From the NCBI RefSeq assembly GCF_003751085.1, contig NZ_RJJY01000001.1, positions 3,100,001-3,164,000 of the forward strand: a DNA stretch of 64,000 nucleotides, given 5' to 3'. Numbering within the stretch: the first letter of the stretch is position 1; every line of letters begins with the position of its first letter. The stretch comes from Micromonospora sp. Llam0. Lineage in GTDB: Bacteria; Actinomycetota; Actinomycetes; Mycobacteriales; Micromonosporaceae. Made by a program: the position numbers and the translations under genes. This document shows, one piece after another, positions 60,173 through 64,000 of the stretch. The notes beneath the pieces are model-generated. The model worked only from the letters and a program-made list of their open reading frames with translations. It had not been told where the DNA came from and made no database searches.

Positions 60173-60217
60173 CATCGTCAGCCCACGACTACTGTATGCA
60201 GTCGTGGGCTGACGATG
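60173..60217 (+). promoter_or_regulatory. 18-bp perfect inverted repeat beside the kinase ribosome site
   Basis: CATCGTCAGCCCACGACT (60173-60190) is the exact reverse complement of 60200-60217, with 9 bases between. The spacer can also form a shorter hairpin, ACTG/CAGT. The right arm ends at the first base of the GGGAGA ribosome site (60217-60222) of the next gene. In RNA this would be a very stable stem next to the start, and in DNA a long symmetric operator. Confidence 0.75.
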
Positions 60218-60230
60218 GGAGACGGTGATC

Positions 60231-61127
60231 GTGTCACCGCAGCTGATCGCGGACCGCTACCGGCTCGTACGTCCGGTCGGCAGCGGCGGGATGGGGCGGG
60301 TCTGGCTGGCCCGCGATGAGGTCCTGCACCGCGACGTCGCGGTCAAGGAGGTGCTGCCCCCGGACTGGATGAACGGCGCCGAACGCGAGGCGCTGCGCCG
60401 CCGGACGCTGCGGGAGGCGCGCAGCGCCGCCCGGCTCAACCACCCCAACGTGGTCCGCATCTACGACGTACGGCACGTCGCCGGCAGCCCGTTGATCGTG
60501 ATGGAGTACGTGCGTTCTCGCTCGCTGCACCAGGTCGTCGCCGAGGACGGCCCGCTGCCGCCGGTGCGGGTCGCGGCGATCGGCCGGCGGGTGCTGGCCG
60601 CGCTGCGGGCCGCGCACGGCCACGGGGTCCTGCACCGCGACGTCAAGCCGCACAACGTGCTGATCGGCGACCGGGGCCGGGTGGTACTGACCGATTTCGG
60701 ACTCGCCACCCTGGACGGCGACGGCGCGCTCACCCGGACCGGGATGGTGATCGGCTCGCCGCAGTACATCGCGCCGGAACGCGCCCGGGACGGGGTGTCC
60801 ACCGTGGCAGCCGACCTGTGGTCGTTCGGCGCCACGCTGTACGCCGCCGTCCAGGGCCGTTCCCCGTACGCCCGGTCGACCCCGATGGCGACGCTGACCG
60901 CGCTGGCCACCGCGCCACCGGACCCGGCGACCCGGGCCGGGCCGCTGCGGCCGGTGCTCGCCGGTCTGCTGCGCCGCGACCCGAGACGACGGCTCGACGT
61001 GGACGAGACCGACCGGATGCTGCGCCGGGTGACCGCCGGCGCCCCGGCCGGCACCACCGCCGTGACCTGGCCCCGACTGCGCGACGTGGCCGCACGGTTA
61101 CGGGTCCCCGGCGCCCTGACCCGGTAG
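60231..61127 (+). CDS. Soluble serine/threonine protein kinase
   Basis: A 298-residue Hanks-type kinase without transmembrane segment. The Gly loop is GSGGMGRV, the catalytic Lys is Lys39 (VAVKEV), the catalytic loop is HRDVKPHN, the Mg motif is TDFGLATL and the P+1 region is GSPQYIAPERA. The protein ends soon after the kinase domain, with an Arg-rich tail. GTG 60231 is 8 bases after GGGAGA; GTG 60225 is in frame but too close. A perfect 18-bp inverted repeat abuts the ribosome site. The next gene begins 38 bases downstream on the same strand. Confidence 0.91.
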   Translation: MSPQLIADRYRLVRPVGSGGMGRVWLARDEVLHRDVAVKEVLPPDWMNGAEREALRRRTLREARSAARLNHPNVVRIYDVRHVAGSPLIVMEYVRSRSLHQVVAEDGPLPPVRVAAIGRRVLAALRAAHGHGVLHRDVKPHNVLIGDRGRVVLTDFGLATLDGDGALTRTGMVIGSPQYIAPERARDGVSTVAADLWSFGATLYAAVQGRSPYARSTPMATLTALATAPPDPATRAGPLRPVLAGLLRRDPRRRLDVDETDRMLRRVTAGAPAGTTAVTWPRLRDVAARLRVPGALTR

Positions 61128-61164
61128 GGTCGGCCGCGACGATCATTCACACCCTGGAGTACGC

Positions 61165-61932
61165 ATGGACGCGTCCGCCCTCGCCAGCGCGCCCGGCCTG
61201 GGCATCTACCCGGGCGACCCGACGACGCCCCTGCTGACCTGCTACGACGACGCCACCGGCGAGCGGACCGAACTCTCCGCGACCGCGCTGGGTGCCTGGG
61301 CGGCCCGGACCGCGGCGGTGCTGCGCGACGGCTGCGGGCTGGTCACCGGCGACCGGGCGGCGATCCTGCTGCCGCCGCACTGGCAGACCGCCGCCGTACT
61401 GCTGGGTGCCTGGTCGATCGGGGTGTCGGTGTCGATCCGGCTGGCCGCCACCGCCGGCCTACCGGTGATCGAGCCGGGTGGCGACGAGCCGTTGGACGCG
61501 GTGTTCGCCGCCCGTGGCCGGATCGACGACTGGTTGGAGGACGTGCCCGGGGCGCGGCACCGCTTCATGCTCGACATCGGTGCCCGGGCCGCTGCGGGCA
61601 CCCCGCCGCCGGAGGGCTACCGGGACTTCCTCGCCGAGGCGTGCCGGTACCCCGGTCAGCCACCGGCGTACGGGCTGGTCCGGCCGGGTGATCTGGCCAG
61701 CGTGGACGGGACCAGCTACGCCGAGTGGGGTTCGCTGGCGCTGGAGATCGCCGCGCAGCAGGACGTCACCGCCGGCGACCGGGTGCTGGTCGACGGCGGC
61801 CAGCACGAGCACCCGCTGTTCTGGCTGCTCGCCCCGCTCGCCGTCGGCGCGAGCGTGGTGCTCTGCGTCAACCTGGACCCGGACCGGCTCGACCCCAGGG
61901 TGGACAGCGAAGGAGTCACCCGGGTGCTCTGA
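61165..61932 (+). CDS. TIGR03089 family protein (AMP-binding-like N-terminal fragment fold)
   Basis: A 255-residue actinobacterial protein resembling the N-terminal lobe of acyl-adenylating enzymes but lacking their ATP-binding P-loop and C-terminal lobe. The pattern (LLTCYDDATGERTELSATALGAWAARTAAVLRDGCGLVTGDRAAILLPPHWQTAAVLLGAW) matches TIGR03089 proteins. The role is unknown. ATG 61165 has CCTGGAG upstream. It lies 38 bases after the kinase gene and may be co-transcribed with it. Confidence 0.88.
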   Translation: MDASALASAPGLGIYPGDPTTPLLTCYDDATGERTELSATALGAWAARTAAVLRDGCGLVTGDRAAILLPPHWQTAAVLLGAWSIGVSVSIRLAATAGLPVIEPGGDEPLDAVFAARGRIDDWLEDVPGARHRFMLDIGARAAAGTPPPEGYRDFLAEACRYPGQPPAYGLVRPGDLASVDGTSYAEWGSLALEIAAQQDVTAGDRVLVDGGQHEHPLFWLLAPLAVGASVVLCVNLDPDRLDPRVDSEGVTRVL

Positions 61933-62014
61933 CCGCCGTACCGGTGTGGACGGTGCCACCACCATCTGACAGAGTGACCTCCGCCGAGAAGTTGACCTTG
62001 GAGGAAGCTCGACC

Positions 62015-62821
62015 ATGATGGGTCCGTCCCACGCGCTCTCCGGCGCCGCCGTGTGGCTCGCCGGTTCCTGGGCGCTCGATCAGTTCGCCGGCTACGAGCA
62101 GTCGCCACTGATGATCGCGGTCGGCACCGCCGTCTGCGCCGGCGGCGCGCTCTTCCCGGACCTGGACCTGTCCGGCAAGGTCACTCGCAACCAGGGCGGC
62201 GCCACCGTCGCCCGGACCTTCGGGGTGGTGTCGCTGTTCGTCGCCGAGGTCATCGAGAAGATCTCCCTCGGCGTCTACCACGCGACGAAGCTCAGCAAGG
62301 ATCCGAACCGCAAGAACGGGCACCGGACCCTCACCCACACCATCCCGTTCACCGTGCTGGTCGGCTGGGGCACCACCGCGCTGTGCGCCGCGTACGGCAA
62401 ATGGGCGGTGATCGCCATCCTGTTCTTCATGATCGGCCTGGCGTTGCGGGGCCTGTTCGACGAGTGGGCCAAACGCGCCGGCTGGGTGATCGTCACCCTG
62501 CTGTCATTGGGCGCCGCCTACTTCACCTACCTGCATCTGCCCGGTGACCGGGGCTACCCGATGCTCGGCCTGGCGATGGGGGTCGGCTGCTTCGTCCACA
62601 TTCTCGGTGACCTGATCACCCGGGCCGGCGTACCGATCCTGTGGCCGATCCCGATCGACCGGCGGATGTGGCGGATGATCGGCCCGTCGGACCGGTTCTC
62701 CATCAGGGCCGGCAGCAAGTTCGAGGTGGTCGTGCTCCGCGGTGTGTTCAGCGTCGTGTCGGTGCTGGCCATCATCGGGCTGGCCATCCCGGCGGTGCAC
62801 CGGCACTTCACCGACAGCTGA
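62015..62821 (+). CDS. DUF457/YdjM-type membrane metal-dependent hydrolase
   Basis: A 268-residue membrane protein with about five hydrophobic segments. It starts MMGPSHALSGAAVW, with the early His of the family, and contains ALFPDLD and HRTLTHTIPF metal-site motifs typical of the YdjM/DUF457 group (the LexA-regulated relative in E. coli is YdjM). CFVHILGDLITRAGVPILWPI is the later His/Asp motif. The substrate is unknown. ATG 62015 has TTGGAGGAAGC upstream. It lies 82 bases after the TIGR03089 gene. Confidence 0.9.
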   Translation: MMGPSHALSGAAVWLAGSWALDQFAGYEQSPLMIAVGTAVCAGGALFPDLDLSGKVTRNQGGATVARTFGVVSLFVAEVIEKISLGVYHATKLSKDPNRKNGHRTLTHTIPFTVLVGWGTTALCAAYGKWAVIAILFFMIGLALRGLFDEWAKRAGWVIVTLLSLGAAYFTYLHLPGDRGYPMLGLAMGVGCFVHILGDLITRAGVPILWPIPIDRRMWRMIGPSDRFSIRAGSKFEVVVLRGVFSVVSVLAIIGLAIPAVHRHFTDS

Positions 62822-62856
62822 GCCACCCGTCAGGTTAGAGCGAGCCGCGGGTCGGG

Positions 62857-63477
62857 TCACGCCGGGGTGCGCTGCACCGGCACCGCCAGCCCCCACGCCG
62901 CGACCGACTCCGGGGTGTTCACCTGCCCGCCTTCGGCGACCCCGTCACAGGAGATGTCGATCACCTCGCCGGTGTGCGCGAGCAGGTACGGCCGGGCACC
63001 GCCGTCGGCGTTGGCCAGGGTCGCGATCGCCGCCCAGTGCCGCCGGCCGAACACCATCGGGTAGCTGCGCGTGCCGGCGTAGGTGGCGCAGACCAGCACC
63101 TCCGGGTACGGCAGCGCGGTCACCCGGCGCAGCGCGTCGGCGGTGATCCCCGGCATGTTGACCGGGAACACCACCACCGCCTCGGCGTCGGAGTCCTTCA
63201 ACGCGTCCAGGCCGACCCGCAGCGACGAGCCCAGCCCGGTCCCCCAGGCCCGGTTGACCACCACGGTGGCGCCGGTCAGGTCGGCGGTGTCGCGTACCTG
63301 GTCGGCGGCGGCACCGAGGACCACCACGACCGGATCACAGCCGGTCTCCCCCACGATCCGCAACGCCCGTTCGACCAGCAGTTGGTCGCCGCGGTACAGC
63401 AGGGCCTCCGGCCCGCCGATCCGCCGACCCCCACCGGCCGCGATGATCATCCCCGCGATCCGACTCAGCTGAGCCAC
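62857..63477 (-). CDS. MobA-like NTP transferase with substituted key residues
   Basis: A 206-residue nucleotidyltransferase-fold protein of the MobA/MocA type. The family loop LAAGxSxRMGxxK is here IIAAGGGRRIGGPEALL, so the NTP-binding Lys position is Glu. The metal motif usually ending in D-x-P is VVVFPVNMPGIT, with Asn for Asp. GTG 63477 is chosen from family length; ATG 63450 is possible. It may be a non-catalytic relative. Convergent with the DUF457 gene. Confidence 0.75.
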   Translation of the reverse strand: MAQLSRIAGMIIAAGGGRRIGGPEALLYRGDQLLVERALRIVGETGCDPVVVVLGAAADQVRDTADLTGATVVVNRAWGTGLGSSLRVGLDALKDSDAEAVVVFPVNMPGITADALRRVTALPYPEVLVCATYAGTRSYPMVFGRRHWAAIATLANADGGARPYLLAHTGEVIDISCDGVAEGGQVNTPESVAAWGLAVPVQRTPA

Positions 63478-63584
63478 CCCCGCAACGTCTGCCCGGCCGG
63501 TCCAGCCCGGCCGGCGGTCACAGCGCCCGCCAAACGCTGCCCGATCCGATGGAACGCACAACGGGCCCAACGATCAGGTGGCGA

Positions 63585-64000
63585 TCAGGTGGCGTCCGCG
63601 TAGCAGGTGACGGTGGACACCTCGAGCGGCACCCGGACCGGGGTGTCGCCGAACAGCACCGTGGTGGCCCGGCCGGCGCACTCCCGCACGGCGACGGCCA
63701 CCGCCGCCGCCTGCGTCGCCGGACAGTGCACCACCACCTCGTCGTGCTGGAAGAAGACCAGCTCGGCGGCGGTGCCGGCGATCGCCTGACGAACGGTGGC
63801 CAGCAGGATCAGCGCCCACTCGGCGGCGGTCGCCTGGGCGACGAAGTTGCGGGTGAACCGCCCCCGGGCCGGGGTGCCGACGTCCGACGGTGGACAGGTC
63901 CGGCCGAGCCAGGAGCGCACCAGGCCACCGGTCTCCCCGGTCCGGGCCGCCGACTCCAGGTACTCGAACGCGACCGGGTAGCTGCGGCGCAGCACGGCGA
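63585..64000 (-). CDS. DNA polymerase I-like 3'-5' exonuclease/polymerase, C-terminal part
   Basis: The 3' end of a gene that starts beyond the window. About 138 residues are visible: GRFTRNFVAQATAAEWALILLATVRQAI, then ELVFFQHDEVVVHCPA, which is palm motif C of family A polymerases (HDE), and a final strand VPLEVSTVTCYADAT. It matches the actinobacterial bifunctional 3'-5' exonuclease/DNA polymerase family, a paralogue of PolA used in repair. ATG codons within the visible part are internal. It is upstream of the MobA-like gene, same strand, with a 107-base gap. Confidence 0.86.
   Translation of the reverse strand, partial: AVLRRSYPVAFEYLESAARTGETGGLVRSWLGRTCPPSDVGTPARGRFTRNFVAQATAAEWALILLATVRQAIAGTAAELVFFQHDEVVVHCPATQAAAVAVAVRECAGRATTVLFGDTPVRVPLEVSTVTCYADAT

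Overview
The window is very GC-rich, nearly gap-free chromosomal DNA from a filamentous actinomycete. The gene families (aa3-type ctaD, CebR-type cellulose control, a secreted GH48 cellulase with a CBM2 domain, conservon-type sensor genes, a TIGR03089 protein, an actinobacterial DNA polymerase I paralogue, many serine/threonine kinases) fit a Micromonospora-like member of the Micromonosporaceae. That placement is an inference from gene content and base composition; there is no rRNA gene in the window. I saw no tRNA, CRISPR array, prophage or insertion sequence.

Region 1 (1-2403) is primary metabolism: the start of cytochrome c oxidase subunit I and an amidohydrolase. Region 2 (2404-22562) is the most distinctive part. 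It is a co-directional minus-strand array of nine genes read from 22562 down to 2404. It begins with two PUFA-synthase-like megasynthases: tandem nitronate-monooxygenase-like barrels-KS-AT-ACP-ACP-ACP-KR, then KS-AT-DH-phosphopantetheinyl transferase. These are followed by a free acyl carrier protein, an alpha/beta hydrolase, a PAPS sulfotransferase, a secreted propeller-like protein, an LpqC-type lipoprotein esterase and a Drr-type ABC exporter. Several junctions overlap by 4-7 bases, so it reads as one biosynthetic operon. An ACP, sulfotransferase and hydrolase together recall the ACP-ST-TE end of curacin-type synthases, which release a terminal alkene. The hydrolase has a Ser/Glu/His arrangement compatible with that chemistry, with no Asp at the usual acid position. 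This is the best candidate for an undescribed system.

Region 3 (22929-33464, plus strand) encodes an envelope machinery: a TPR-TM-Fn3 protein, a membrane protein with a propeller-like domain and four Fn3 domains, MoxR ATPase, a DUF58 protein and a transglutaminase-like membrane protein whose expected catalytic Cys is Ser. A near-consensus iron box precedes a DUF3159 gene. Region 4 (33465-39071) is a cellulose-use locus: GH48 exocellulase and GH1 beta-glucosidase, divergent, each with a CebR-type operator.

Region 5 (39176-53801) is a mixture: a transmembrane Ser/Thr kinase, a two-gene fragment of a conservon (sensor kinase plus roadblock protein), an FGGY sugar kinase, a fused anthranilate synthase behind a Trp-Trp leader peptide attenuator, WrbA, a RusA-like protein, D-amino acid oxidase, a lipoprotein, a redoxin, a CPBP protease and an FAD hydroxylase. 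Region 6 (53789-60062) handles alpha-glucan: an MGH1/GH63-like glycosidase, a divergent debranching enzyme and an Rv3032-like glucosyltransferase with a mosaic codon pattern. Region 7 (60063-64000) has a soluble Ser/Thr kinase behind an 18-bp perfect hairpin, TIGR03089 and DUF457 proteins, a MobA-like protein lacking key residues and the 3' end of a polymerase gene.
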